64,000 nucleotides of DNA from Chryseobacterium sp. CY350 (lineage in GTDB: Bacteria > Bacteroidota > Bacteroidia > Flavobacteriales > Weeksellaceae): positions 1,116,001 through 1,180,000 of the forward strand of contig NZ_CP116034.1 in NCBI RefSeq assembly GCF_027945075.1. Direction: 5' to 3'. The notes under the pieces were generated by a model, which did not search any database, was not told where the DNA came from, and saw only the letters and a list, made by a program, of their open reading frames with translations. Position numbers and translations under genes: made by a program. Below are positions 53,312 to 62,245 of the stretch, in pieces; the first letter of the stretch is position 1, and every line of letters begins with the position of its first letter.

Positions 53312-55033
53312 ATGAAAAGAACCATTCTATTATCCGCCCTTTTATTGTCTCAATTTGGGACATCACAATTATTAAAGACTGACGGAAAAAAAATCGTCAA
53401 TGACAAAGGTGAAAATATTCAATTGAGAGGTCTCGGTTTGGGAGGCTGGATGTTGCAGGAAGGTTATATGCTGAAAACTGCTGATTTCGCAGGTCCACAA
53501 TTTAAAATTAAAGAAAAAATTGCAGAACTAATCGGTGAAGAGGGAATGAATGAATTCTATAAGGCTTATCTAAAAAACGGAATCACAAAACAGGATATTG
53601 ATTTTTTAGCAAAATCAGGATTCAATTCCATAAGACTTCCGATGCATTATAATCTGTACACTTTACCAATTGAAAAAGAATCTGTAAAAGGGCAAAACAC
53701 CTGGCTGGAAGAAGGTTTTAAAATGACCGATGATTTGCTGAAATGGTGCAAAGAAAACAAAATCTATTTGATTCTTGATCTTCACGCAGCTCCGGGAGGA
53801 CAAGGAAATGATGCCAATATTTCTGACAATGATAAATCTAAACCTTCACTTTGGGAAAGCGAGGCAAATCAGAAAAAAACCATTTCACTTTGGAAAAAAT
53901 TAGCTGAAAGATATAAAAATGAAGCATGGATTGGAGGATACGATCTGATCAATGAACCCAACATTAATTTCACAGGAAAAAACCCGAACGGAACCGACGA
54001 AATGTCAAACGCTCCGCTTTGGAAATTACAGAAGGAAATCACAGAAGCCATTCGCCAAGTCGATAAGAAGCACATAATTTTCCTGGAAGGCAACGGTTGG
54101 GGAAATAATTATAGTGGATTGATTCCTATCTGGGACAACAACATGGCTTTCAGTTTTCATAAATATTGGAATTACAATAATAAGGAAACCATACAATTTG
54201 CTTTGGATCTGAGAGAAAAACATAACATGCCGATTTGGCTGGGCGAAACCGGAGAAAACTCAAACGTTTGGTTTACAGAGCTGATTCAGCTTTTAGACAA
54301 ACACAATATTGGCTATGCTTTTTGGCCAATGAAAAAAATCGATAATATCGCCGGAGTTACCAATGTAAAAATCACTCCTGAATATGAAAAACTTTTGAAT
54401 TACTGGAAAAACGGAGGCGAAAAACCATCCAAAGAGTTTGCAACGAAAGCCTTAATGAAAATTGCCGACAATTATAAATTTTCAAATGTTGAGATCAAAA
54501 ACGATGTGATCGATGCGATGTTCAGACAGACAAAAGATGATTCTACAAAACCATTTAAAAATCATAAAATTCCAGGGAAAATAATGGCCAAAGACTATGA
54601 TTTAGGAAAAATTGGCGCAGCATATGAAGACAAAGATTTCATTAATCTCTGGGTAAGTGACGCTTCAAAAAGGTCAGAATGGAATTCCGGAAATCAATTG
54701 CGAAACGACGGTGTAGATATTTATCAATCAAAGGACAATCAATATTATGTGGGAAAAACTGAATCAGGAGAATGGTTGCAATACACCATCAGTTCTAACG
54801 CAGGTAAAGCTTATAATTTTGATGTACAATATTCAAGCGAAAATGAGGCAAAAATAAGAATTGAAGATGCTTCAGGAAAGCTGCTGAAAAACATTTCATT
54901 AAATTCTACAGGAGGAAAAGAAAATTGGAAAACTGTTTCTACTAAAGGAATCAATCTTCAAAAAGGAGAAAATAAAATCCGAATTTACTTTGAAAATAAC
55001 GGAGTCAATTTAAATTATTTTGAATTGAAATAA
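53312..55033 (+). CDS. Secreted GH5 endoglucanase-like glycosidase with C-terminal CBM6-like module
   Basis: 573 residues. Signal peptide (1-18). The GH5 barrel (about 20-370) has acid/base Glu215 in YDLINEPNI and nucleophile Glu312 in WLGETGENS; SIRLPMHYN and DLHAAPGGQGN are further GH5 marks. Residues 430-573 (GKIMAKDYDLGKIGAAYEDK; WLQYTISSNAGKAYNFDVQY) look like a CBM6/35 carbohydrate-binding domain. It should hydrolyse beta-glucan, mannan or a related polymer outside the inner membrane. A good terminator follows. Confidence 0.92.
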   Translation: MKRTILLSALLLSQFGTSQLLKTDGKKIVNDKGENIQLRGLGLGGWMLQEGYMLKTADFAGPQFKIKEKIAELIGEEGMNEFYKAYLKNGITKQDIDFLAKSGFNSIRLPMHYNLYTLPIEKESVKGQNTWLEEGFKMTDDLLKWCKENKIYLILDLHAAPGGQGNDANISDNDKSKPSLWESEANQKKTISLWKKLAERYKNEAWIGGYDLINEPNINFTGKNPNGTDEMSNAPLWKLQKEITEAIRQVDKKHIIFLEGNGWGNNYSGLIPIWDNNMAFSFHKYWNYNNKETIQFALDLREKHNMPIWLGETGENSNVWFTELIQLLDKHNIGYAFWPMKKIDNIAGVTNVKITPEYEKLLNYWKNGGEKPSKEFATKALMKIADNYKFSNVEIKNDVIDAMFRQTKDDSTKPFKNHKIPGKIMAKDYDLGKIGAAYEDKDFINLWVSDASKRSEWNSGNQLRNDGVDIYQSKDNQYYVGKTESGEWLQYTISSNAGKAYNFDVQYSSENEAKIRIEDASGKLLKNISLNSTGGKENWKTVSTKGINLQKGENKIRIYFENNGVNLNYFELK

Positions 55034-55051
55034 GAAATTATCTTAAATTGC

Positions 55052-55080
55052 AAATCCCTTTTAAAATCTAAAAGGGATTT
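55052..55080 (+). terminator. Terminator of the GH5 gene
   Basis: An 11-bp stem AAATCCCTTTT / AAAAGGGATTT with a 7-base loop, followed by TTTT on the plus strand. Confidence 0.88.
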
Positions 55081-55096
55081 TTTTAAACCAAATATT

Positions 55097-55975
55097 ATGA
55101 AAAAAACCGGACTATTATTTCTTCTATTTTCGGCATTTACTTTTGCCCAACAATCAGCTTTAGAAAATAAAATTGATTTAATTACAAAAGACAAAAAAGC
55201 AACGGTAGGAATTTCGGTGCTCGGAATTGATAGCGGATTTAAGTACAATAAAAATTCTGACAAAAAACTGCCGATGCAGAGTGTTTTCAAGTTTCATATT
55301 GCTGCTGCAGTTCTTGATTTTGTCGAAAAAGGTAAACTCTCGCTTGATCAGAAAATAGTTTTAAATAATCTGAATCTGCATAAAAATACATGGTCGCCCC
55401 TACGCGATAAATACCCAAACGGAAACGCTGGAGTTCCTCTAAGCGAAATTCTTGAATTTACAGTTGCTAAGAGCGACAATAATGGTTGCGACATTATGCT
55501 GAAACTTTTAGGAGGCACAAAAACTGTTCAGAAATTTATGGATTCTAAAGGCATAAAAGATTTTCAGATAAAATATAATGAAGCGGAAATGCACAAAAAC
55601 TGGAACGTGCAATATGAAAATTACAGTACCACAAAGTCTGCTGTTGATGTCTTGAAGAAATTTTATGACGGAAAACTACTTTCAAAAAAATCAACTGATT
55701 ATCTTATGAAAGTGATGCTTTCAACATCAACCGGATTGAATAAATTGGTAGAACAACTTCCAAAAAAGACTCCTGTTGCCAGAAAAACGGGATCTTCAGG
55801 AAAGAACGATGCAGGACTGACGGGTGCTGAAAATGAAATCGCAATTGTTACTTTACCCAACGGGAAACATTATGCAATTGCCGTATTTGTAAGCAATTCC
55901 ACAGAATCTGATGTGATAAACTGTAAGATGGTTTCAGATATTTCAAAGTCTGTTTGGGATCATTTTAATAAGTAA
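55097..55975 (+). CDS. bla: Class A beta-lactamase (CIA/CGA/CME-like)
   Basis: 292 residues. Signal peptide (1-17, ending TFAQ). All active-site boxes are present: Ser62-Val-Phe-Lys65, Ser126-Asp127-Asn128, Glu164-x-x-x-Asn168 of the omega loop, and Lys230-Thr-Gly with SSG following. The QSVFKFHIA and AKSDNNGCDIML text is close to the chromosomal Chryseobacterium enzymes of the A2 subclass, several of which hydrolyse early cephalosporins or act as extended-spectrum enzymes. No AmpR-type regulator or mobile element is nearby, so it is probably intrinsic. The exact spectrum cannot be told from sequence alone. Confidence 0.95.
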   Translation: MKKTGLLFLLFSAFTFAQQSALENKIDLITKDKKATVGISVLGIDSGFKYNKNSDKKLPMQSVFKFHIAAAVLDFVEKGKLSLDQKIVLNNLNLHKNTWSPLRDKYPNGNAGVPLSEILEFTVAKSDNNGCDIMLKLLGGTKTVQKFMDSKGIKDFQIKYNEAEMHKNWNVQYENYSTTKSAVDVLKKFYDGKLLSKKSTDYLMKVMLSTSTGLNKLVEQLPKKTPVARKTGSSGKNDAGLTGAENEIAIVTLPNGKHYAIAVFVSNSTESDVINCKMVSDISKSVWDHFNK

Positions 55976-56003
55976 ATTTTAAAGCTTATTTTTAGGCGTG
56001 AAA

Positions 56004-56030
56004 ATTGCCATTGACGTTTGTAATGGTAAT
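56004..56030 (+). terminator. Possible terminator or leader hairpin after bla
   Basis: Stem ATTGCCATT / AATGGTAAT with one G-T pair and a 9-base loop, followed by TTAAACTT. No long T-run. It is only 14 bases ahead of the next gene's ATG and could instead act on translation of that gene. Confidence 0.4.
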
Positions 56031-56043
56031 TTAAACTTAAAAT

Positions 56044-56478
56044 ATGAAAAATTTAATCCTAACATTTTCGATAATTTGCAGCACTTTTGTTTTTGCGCAG
56101 AAAAATCAGAATTATGTAGAAGTCAGTTATGCAAGTATTTGCTGTGGCACTCCGTCAACAAATCCAGTAATGGGATACATTAGCGATTTTCAGAAAAAAA
56201 ATAAAACGAAAACTTTCGAAATCCTTCGACAATCGGGATTAGGAAGAGAGGGAGAATTTAATCTGTATATCAGTACCGATCATTTATCAAAAAGTAAGAA
56301 AAACAGCTTTTTGAAAGGCCTTCAATCTGCAATTTCTTCACAAAATACCAGAAGAAATCAAAACAGTGACGGAATTGTGAATTTCGAAAAATCTAAAATA
56401 GTCACGAAGGCAGATTTAGCAAAAATTGAAAACTTAATTATATATAAAAATAATTTAAAACTAAATAAGGAAAAATGA
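56044..56478 (+). CDS. Secreted hypothetical protein, 144 aa
   Basis: A signal peptide MKNLILTFSIICSTFVFAQ is followed by a small alpha/beta protein with VEVSYASICCGTPSTNPVMG (a vicinal Cys-Cys) and DFQKKNKTKTFEILRQSGLG. I do not recognise a named family. Its last codons overlap the next gene by 4 bases (ATGA), so they are translationally coupled, although one product is exported and the other is cytoplasmic. Confidence 0.72.
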   Translation: MKNLILTFSIICSTFVFAQKNQNYVEVSYASICCGTPSTNPVMGYISDFQKKNKTKTFEILRQSGLGREGEFNLYISTDHLSKSKKNSFLKGLQSAISSQNTRRNQNSDGIVNFEKSKIVTKADLAKIENLIIYKNNLKLNKEK

Positions 56479-57368
56479 TCAAAAACATTGTAGTTATCGG
56501 GGCCGGAACCATGGGAAATGGTATTGCACATACTTTCGCACAGAGCGGTTTTAGTGTAAATTTAGTAGATGTATCTCAGGACGCTTTAGACAAAGGCATC
56601 AAAACCATCACCACCAACCTTGACAGAATAATTGCAAAGGGAAACCTTACGGAAGACCAAAAATCTGAAACTTTAGGGAATATTAAAACTTTTACAGCAC
56701 TGAAAGATGCAGTTACCAATGCTGATCTGGTTGTGGAAGCTGCAACTGAAAATCAGGATCTTAAACTGAAAATCTTTGCACAAATGGATGAGTTTGCTCC
56801 TGAAAACTGTATTTTATCTACCAATACGTCCTCAATTTCTGTTACAAAAATTGCAGCAGCCACGAAGAGAGCAGATAAAGTAATCGGAATGCACTTTATG
56901 AATCCTGTTCCGATCATGAAATTGGTGGAGATCATTAAAGGCTATTCTACTTCTAAAGAAACCTTTGACTCGATCTACGAAATGAGCAAAACTCTTGGAA
57001 AAGTTCCTGTAGAAGTGAATGATTATCCCGGCTTCGTTGCCAATAGAATTCTGATGCCGATGATCAATGAATCTATTGAAACTTTATACAACGGAGTTGC
57101 AGGAGTAGAAGAAATCGACACCGTAATGAAGTTGGGAATGGCTCATCCGATGGGACCGCTACAATTGGCAGATTTTATCGGTCTAGACGTCTGTTTAGCG
57201 ATCTTAAATGTAATGTATGACGGTTTTAAAAATCCTAAATACGCGCCCAATCCATTGTTAGTGAATATGGTGATGGCAGGAAAACTCGGAGTGAAATCCG
57301 GCGAAGGTTTTTACGATTATTCGGAAAGCAAAAAAGCAGAAAAAGTAGCTAAAATGTTTTCTAAATAG
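56475..57368 (+). CDS. 3-hydroxyacyl-CoA (3-hydroxybutyryl-CoA) dehydrogenase
   Basis: 297 residues of the single-domain type. NAD motif VIGAGTMGNGIAHTFA (7-22); catalytic His in GMHFMNPVPIMKLVEII near 138; NDYPGFVANRILMPMINE near 177; and SGEGFYDYS at the C-terminus. It oxidises (S)-3-hydroxybutyryl-CoA or longer 3-hydroxyacyl-CoA in fatty-acid breakdown or butanoate metabolism. No hydratase domain is fused. The start overlaps the upstream gene by 4 bases. Confidence 0.95.
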   Translation: MIKNIVVIGAGTMGNGIAHTFAQSGFSVNLVDVSQDALDKGIKTITTNLDRIIAKGNLTEDQKSETLGNIKTFTALKDAVTNADLVVEAATENQDLKLKIFAQMDEFAPENCILSTNTSSISVTKIAAATKRADKVIGMHFMNPVPIMKLVEIIKGYSTSKETFDSIYEMSKTLGKVPVEVNDYPGFVANRILMPMINESIETLYNGVAGVEEIDTVMKLGMAHPMGPLQLADFIGLDVCLAILNVMYDGFKNPKYAPNPLLVNMVMAGKLGVKSGEGFYDYSESKKAEKVAKMFSK

Positions 57369-57409
57369 TTTTCTGAAGTCAGGTCAGCGCTTTTGAAAAT
57401 TATAAGTTA

Positions 57410-57417
57410 TAAATTTG
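57410..57417 (+). promoter_or_regulatory. -7 box TAAATTTG ahead of the 438-aa membrane protein gene
   Basis: A TAnnTTTG match, 21 bases before the ATG at 57439. A TTTTG at 57391-57395 lies somewhat too close to be a standard -33 element. Confidence 0.45.
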
Positions 57418-57438
57418 GCGTCACTGCATTTATAACCA

Positions 57439-58755
57439 ATGAAATTTAAAGAAAAATATATCCAGATATTATTGGTCATCATTACCTTTGTGATGACCAT
57501 TTTTCGTTTTTTGCTAAACGAGATCGGTAGAGTAAGTCCAGATTCTATTCGTTTCATGCGTTTTTCAAAAGTTTTACCAGTGATTGATAACACGATTACT
57601 CCGCTGGGATATCCATCAAGCATTCACTTTTTCACATGGTTTGGCTTTGATGAATTCTGGAGCAGCAAGATTGTAGGAATTACATCATATCTTTTCATTA
57701 TATTTTTTGCGTGGAGAAAAAATTTCTTCTTTAGAGAGTCTGTAATAGTATGTTCTTTAATCAGTTTCGTAAGTATTTTCTCAGCCACATTAAGTGAATC
57801 TTTTATTTTACCTTTTATTTTACTGTTATTTTATGTGGCGCACCAGATTATTTCGGAGAAATTAATCAAATGGAAAGCATGCTTTTACCTTACAATTGTT
57901 CTCATTTTTTTGTATAACATAAGATACAGCGCACTTTTTCTTATTGGAGGAACAGGTTTGTACGGTTTGATTTTTTTCAGAAAAAAATATGCGTCTACTT
58001 TTATTTTATCTTCGCTAGCGGCTTTTGCTTTTGTGGTTTTGTACAAATTTTTATTCATCGATTATTTTAATGAAAACTACGTACAGCAATCATTAGAGAT
58101 CGGCCTCAAACCAACTTCGATATTAGTTAGCGAGCTTTTTCAGGGATTAGCTACAAGCTTCAATCCATTTCTTCATATGGCCAATCCCGGCGGCGGAAAA
58201 ATTAACTTTGTCATTTACGGTATCGGGATATTGAATGTACTTTTAATTGTTTTTTTATTTATAAAAAACAAACTTTCACCAACTGAAAAATACATGATTA
58301 TGATTGGAATTTCGGGAATCGTCTGCACTTTTTTTGTACAGTATTTTTACTGGATAGATCCTTTAGATTACCGACTTTTATCACCTTTTAGTTTTCCGAT
58401 ATGGTTAGTCTACTTTAAAAAACTCTTTGAAACTTTCAGATTAAAAACATACTCTGTTGCAGCACTGAGCTTACTAAGCGGTATTGTGTTTATGTGGCTC
58501 TCAAAAGGAAATTACCTTGAGAACAGAAAAGAAATCAAGAGATATTTGCATTCCGAAAACCTCCAGAATGAGGAACTTTTATTTTATGTAAAAGACATGG
58601 AAGATCTTGATAAAGTGCAAATTGCAGAATTGGTAAGCAGCGTAAACGCTAATATCTCATTTACATCAAAAGCCGATGACACCTTAAAAAAAACGACACT
58701 CACAGCGCATAAAGTTTTACAAAAAATTAAAATTGACAAGAATAAATATCAATAA
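57439..58755 (+). CDS. Polytopic membrane protein, possible GT-C type glycosyltransferase
   Basis: 438 residues with about nine to ten hydrophobic helices. An early loop contains GRVSPDSIRFMRFSKVLPVI, where the acidic residue after helix 1 recalls the Asp/Glu of GT-C enzymes (PMT/ArnT-like). A soluble C-terminal tail (about 370-438) contains KRYLHSENLQNEELLFYVKD. Transfer of a sugar from a lipid carrier is a guess from fold only; no clear family motif is seen. Monocistronic with its own promoter box. Confidence 0.65.
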   Translation: MKFKEKYIQILLVIITFVMTIFRFLLNEIGRVSPDSIRFMRFSKVLPVIDNTITPLGYPSSIHFFTWFGFDEFWSSKIVGITSYLFIIFFAWRKNFFFRESVIVCSLISFVSIFSATLSESFILPFILLLFYVAHQIISEKLIKWKACFYLTIVLIFLYNIRYSALFLIGGTGLYGLIFFRKKYASTFILSSLAAFAFVVLYKFLFIDYFNENYVQQSLEIGLKPTSILVSELFQGLATSFNPFLHMANPGGGKINFVIYGIGILNVLLIVFLFIKNKLSPTEKYMIMIGISGIVCTFFVQYFYWIDPLDYRLLSPFSFPIWLVYFKKLFETFRLKTYSVAALSLLSGIVFMWLSKGNYLENRKEIKRYLHSENLQNEELLFYVKDMEDLDKVQIAELVSSVNANISFTSKADDTLKKTTLTAHKVLQKIKIDKNKYQ

Positions 58756-58762
58756 TTTTATT

Positions 58763-58770
58763 TATCTTTG
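58763..58770 (+). promoter_or_regulatory. -7 box TATCTTTG ahead of the 79-aa gene
   Basis: A TAnnTTTG match, 22 bases before the ATG at 58793. Confidence 0.55.
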
Positions 58771-58792
58771 AGAAAGTTTAAACATTAAAAAA

Positions 58793-59032
58793 ATGAAATT
58801 ACCAAAGTTTTTATTAGCGGACAATTCGGAATTTCCTGAAGATTTATTTGTAGTTCATACAGAATATCCAAGATTCATATTGAATGTTGAGGAAGAAGAA
58901 GTTGAGTGGTTAGATGATCTAGAAGGCGACGATGAAGAAACTATGGCAGATGAGGCTACAAAGGTTGTAGAAGCTGCATTCAAATGGTGCGACGAAGAGT
59001 TGGCAAAATACGACGAAGAAGAGGAAGAATAA
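58793..59032 (+). CDS. Highly acidic small protein, 79 aa
   Basis: The N-terminus MKLPKFLLADNSEFPEDLFV looks folded. The rest alternates Glu/Asp runs (NVEEEEVEWLDDLEGDDEET) with one helix (ATKVVEAAFKWCDEELAKYD) and ends in EEEEE. It has no signal peptide. Its own -7 box and a strong shared terminator indicate an expressed gene. I believe similar proteins are conserved across flavobacteria without known function. Confidence 0.75.
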   Translation: MKLPKFLLADNSEFPEDLFVVHTEYPRFILNVEEEEVEWLDDLEGDDEETMADEATKVVEAAFKWCDEELAKYDEEEEE

Positions 59033-59050
59033 TTGATTTATTACTCATAA

Positions 59051-59080
59051 AAAAAGGAACTCAATTTTGAGTTCCTTTTT
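59051..59080. terminator. Bidirectional terminator
   Basis: AAAAAGGAACTCAA / TTGAGTTCCTTTTT, 14 bp with a minimal loop and A/T flanks on both sides. It serves the 79-aa gene and the convergent META lipoprotein gene. Confidence 0.92.
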
Positions 59081-59085
59081 TATTT

Positions 59086-59496
59086 TTATTCTGCTTTATT
59101 AAATTTCAATAATAGCAAATTATCCTGATACAGCTCAAGAGTCGATCCGTTCACTACATATTTGTTAGCTTTTTGCATCATAGACATAAAGTTTTGTTCC
59201 ACGCTCATATTGTCACAAGCCATTTTTGTAGAACCAAGCTGTGAAGCAGTAAAAGTTCCGGAAGCGGCATCTGTAGATAATGTTCCAAAATAGCTGTTAC
59301 AACCAGCGTTTCCGTTTACTTTTGCACCATCAATATTCAGTGTCGGTGTTTTTCCCTTTACGTTATCTGCCAAAACCCACTTTGTAGCGGAGATTGAGGG
59401 CTGTGATTTCCCAACCTTTGATGATGAAGAATTTGCCATTGTTCCGCAAGAAGCTAAAAAAGCAACCGTGCATATACTTAAAAATAGATTTTTCAT
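59086..59496 (-). CDS. META-domain lipoprotein (HslJ-like)
   Basis: 136 residues. The lipobox is CTVAFLASCGTMAN with Cys near residue 17. The META domain (about 38-134) has the typical WVLADNVKGKTPTLNIDGAK, VNGNAGCNSYFGTL and LGSTKMACDNMSVEQNFMSM segments. HslJ-type proteins are outer-membrane or periplasmic lipoproteins linked to heat shock and novobiocin tolerance in E. coli. The role here is not known. Convergent with the acidic protein gene. Confidence 0.92.
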   Translation of the reverse strand: MKNLFLSICTVAFLASCGTMANSSSSKVGKSQPSISATKWVLADNVKGKTPTLNIDGAKVNGNAGCNSYFGTLSTDAASGTFTASQLGSTKMACDNMSVEQNFMSMMQKANKYVVNGSTLELYQDNLLLLKFNKAE

Positions 59497-59639
59497 TTTT
59501 TTCTTACTTGATTTAAACCAAATTTACGGAAATTATATTATCTAAACAGATTTCGTGGCATTTTATTGTTATGTGAAATACAAAATCGTCAGTATTTAAA
59601 TTTTTCAACGTATCGTCAGTTTTAGATTAAAAATAAAAA

Positions 59640-59664
59640 AAACGGATTTTAAAAAAATCCGTTT
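59640..59664 (-). terminator. pheT terminator
   Basis: An 11-bp stem AAACGGATTTT / AAAATCCGTTT with a 3-base loop, followed on the minus strand by TTTTTATTTTTAAT. Confidence 0.9.
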
Positions 59665-59689
59665 CTATTTTATATTGCGTTTTGTTGTG

Positions 59690-62092
59690 TTAAGATCTCA
59701 ATTCTGCATTAAATTCTTTCTGGAAAGATTTAATTAAAGAATCCATCACTTCGGAGATTTCTTTTTCTTCCAATGTTTTTTCTTCATTTAACAATTCAAA
59801 ACTCATTGCGTAAGACTTTTTGCCTTCCGGAAGATTTTTCCCCTCATATACGTCAAATAAATTAATGTTTTTGATGAAAGGAGATTTATTCTTTTTCGCA
59901 GTTTGATATAGTTCCTGGTAAGAAATATCTTTATCAATCAATAAAGCAAGATCTCTTCTGATTTTATTAAATTTCGGAATGTCTTTAAATTTAAGCTCGT
60001 TTTTCGAACGCAGTTCATGAGCAAATTCCAGTTCAATTTCTGCGTAGAAACAATCCTGATCAATGTCAAAATCTTTCAGCATTTGGGGAGCAACTTTACC
60101 AATTCTTACCAAAGTTTTCTCATTAACCTCAAAAGATAATGCGTCAGAAAATCTATCATCAGACAAAGCAACTTCTTTATAATCGACACCTAATTTTTCC
60201 AGCAAAACTTTTACATAAGCCTTTAAATTATAGAAATCTGTTGCAGATTTTGGCTGCAACCAATTTTCAGCAACATTTCTTCCTGTGACTAAAACTGCTA
60301 ATTGTTTTCTTTCTTCGTACTTTTCTTTTTTATGATAAATCTTTCCAAATTCGAAAAACTTAAGATCCTGATTTTTTCTGTTGATATTATAAACAGCATT
60401 CTGCAAAAGTCCTTCCAATAAAGATTTTCTCATAAACGCCAGATCATTGCTCAAAGGATTCAGTAATTTTACAGCATCAGTTTCATCTTTAACAGAAGTC
60501 AAAGAATTGTTCATCACCTCGTTGAAACCCAAACCTTGTAAAGTTCTTGCCCAGCTATTTTCTAACTCGTCCTGATCATTCGAACTCAGTTTTACCGGAG
60601 TGAAAGAAAACTTTTGCGGAGCTTCAATTTTGTTATAACCGTATATTCTTAAAATCTCTTCGATTACGTCGATTTCTCTTGTCACATCGGCTCTGTAAGC
60701 AGGAACAGAGATTTCAAAACCATTTTGAATTTCATTTAAAACCTGAATTTCTAGTGCTTTTAAAATTTCCTTTACTTTTTCTCTGTGAATTTTTGTTCCT
60801 AAAATCTGTTCGATTTTTGAGAATCTGATGATCACATAATTGTCCTCAATTTTCTTTGGATATTCTTCCAATAAATCTCCAACAAGTTTACCTTCTGCCA
60901 AATCCTGAATCATCTTGATTGCATGCGTAATCGCCGTTCTGGTGATATTAGGATCTACTCCTCTTTCAAATCTAAAAGAAGCATCTGTGTTAAGACCGTG
61001 CGCTTTAGCTGCTTTTCTCACCGCAACCGGATTGAAATATGCACTTTCTAAGAAGATTGTTTTTGTCTCATTTGAAACTCCCGAATCTGCACCTCCGAAA
61101 ACTCCGGCGATACACATCGGATTATTTTTTCCGTCCTTAATAATAATTTCAGAACCGTTCAATGTTCTTTCAACACCATCTAATGTAGTGAACTTCGTTC
61201 CCTCTGCAACGGTTCCGACTTTCACTTTTTTATCAGCAATTTTATCTGCATCAAAAGCGTGTAGCGGCTGACCAAAACCGTGAAGAATGTAGTTTGTGAT
61301 GTCTACAATATTGTTAATCGGGCTCAATCCGATTGCCTTTAATCTGTCTTTTAACCATGATGGGGATTCTGCAACCTTTACGTTTTCGATTACGGCTCCT
61401 ATGTATCTTGGTGTTAGTTCAGCATCTTCAATCTCTAAGGTAAATTCATTTGAACCTTCATTATTTAAAGCAACTGAAGACACTTTTTCAAAATCACCTT
61501 TCTGCTGATTGGTAGAAAGAAATGCGTACAGATCTCTTGCAACGCCGTAATGAGACATCGCATCGGTCCTGTTTGGCGTTAAACCAATTTCAAAAACCTC
61601 ATCATTAGTCAATTCAAAATAATCTGCAAAATTCTTTCCTACTTCATATTTTGTTTCATCTAAAACCATGATTCCGCCGTGATCATCACTCAATCCCAAT
61701 TCGTCTTCTGCGCAGATCATTCCCTGAGAAACTTCACCTCTTATTTTAGCGGCTTTAATTTCAAAAAAGTTTCCTGTTTTATCGTAGATTTTAGTTCCTA
61801 CAACAGCTACAGGAACAGTTTGCCCGGCTGCAACATTGGGAGCACCACAAACGATATCCAACACTTTTCCGTTTCCTACATCAACTGTTGTTTTCTTTAA
61901 TTTATCTGCATTCGGATGTTTTTCGCAGGTTAAAACCTTACCTACGACAATACCTTCCAAACTTCCTTTTACGCTTTCAAATTTCTCTATGCCTTCTACT
62001 TCAAGACCTATATCGGTAAGAAATTCACCAATTCTTTCAGATTTTAATTCCGTTTTGATATAGTCTTTAAGCCAGTTGTTTGATATTTTCAT
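59690..62092 (-). CDS. pheT: Phenylalanyl-tRNA synthetase beta subunit
   Basis: 800 residues, full length. An EMAP-type tRNA-binding domain lies near 40-155 (EGIVVGKVLTCEKHPNADKL, DIVCGAPNVAAGQTVPVAVV), followed by the B3/B4 editing region, B5 (RFSKIEQILGTKIHREKVKE), the catalytic-like core and a C-terminal anticodon-binding FDX-ACB domain (FKDIPKFNKIRRDLALLIDK). It forms an alpha2-beta2 enzyme with PheS. pheS is not adjacent, as in other Bacteroidota. Monocistronic. Confidence 0.98.
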   Translation of the reverse strand: MKISNNWLKDYIKTELKSERIGEFLTDIGLEVEGIEKFESVKGSLEGIVVGKVLTCEKHPNADKLKKTTVDVGNGKVLDIVCGAPNVAAGQTVPVAVVGTKIYDKTGNFFEIKAAKIRGEVSQGMICAEDELGLSDDHGGIMVLDETKYEVGKNFADYFELTNDEVFEIGLTPNRTDAMSHYGVARDLYAFLSTNQQKGDFEKVSSVALNNEGSNEFTLEIEDAELTPRYIGAVIENVKVAESPSWLKDRLKAIGLSPINNIVDITNYILHGFGQPLHAFDADKIADKKVKVGTVAEGTKFTTLDGVERTLNGSEIIIKDGKNNPMCIAGVFGGADSGVSNETKTIFLESAYFNPVAVRKAAKAHGLNTDASFRFERGVDPNITRTAITHAIKMIQDLAEGKLVGDLLEEYPKKIEDNYVIIRFSKIEQILGTKIHREKVKEILKALEIQVLNEIQNGFEISVPAYRADVTREIDVIEEILRIYGYNKIEAPQKFSFTPVKLSSNDQDELENSWARTLQGLGFNEVMNNSLTSVKDETDAVKLLNPLSNDLAFMRKSLLEGLLQNAVYNINRKNQDLKFFEFGKIYHKKEKYEERKQLAVLVTGRNVAENWLQPKSATDFYNLKAYVKVLLEKLGVDYKEVALSDDRFSDALSFEVNEKTLVRIGKVAPQMLKDFDIDQDCFYAEIELEFAHELRSKNELKFKDIPKFNKIRRDLALLIDKDISYQELYQTAKKNKSPFIKNINLFDVYEGKNLPEGKKSYAMSFELLNEEKTLEEKEISEVMDSLIKSFQKEFNAELRS

Positions 62093-62196
62093 CCTTTAAT
62101 TTTGAAAATTTATTTTGAATTTTTTCAAGTTACAAATGTCGTGTTTTTTTGAGAAACAGAGAAATTTTTAACCTTTCAACTGAGGCTAAAAAACAG

Positions 62197-62224
62197 AAAA
62201 GAGGCTGAAAAATCAACCTCTTTT
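62197..62224 (-). terminator. Probable dnaN terminator
   Basis: An 8-bp stem AAAAGAGG / CCTCTTTT with an inner TGA/TCA pairing across one mismatch. CTGTTTTTTAG follows on the minus strand. It starts 22 bases past the dnaN stop. Confidence 0.65.
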
Positions 62225-62245
62225 AAATTTATTTATATTTAAATA

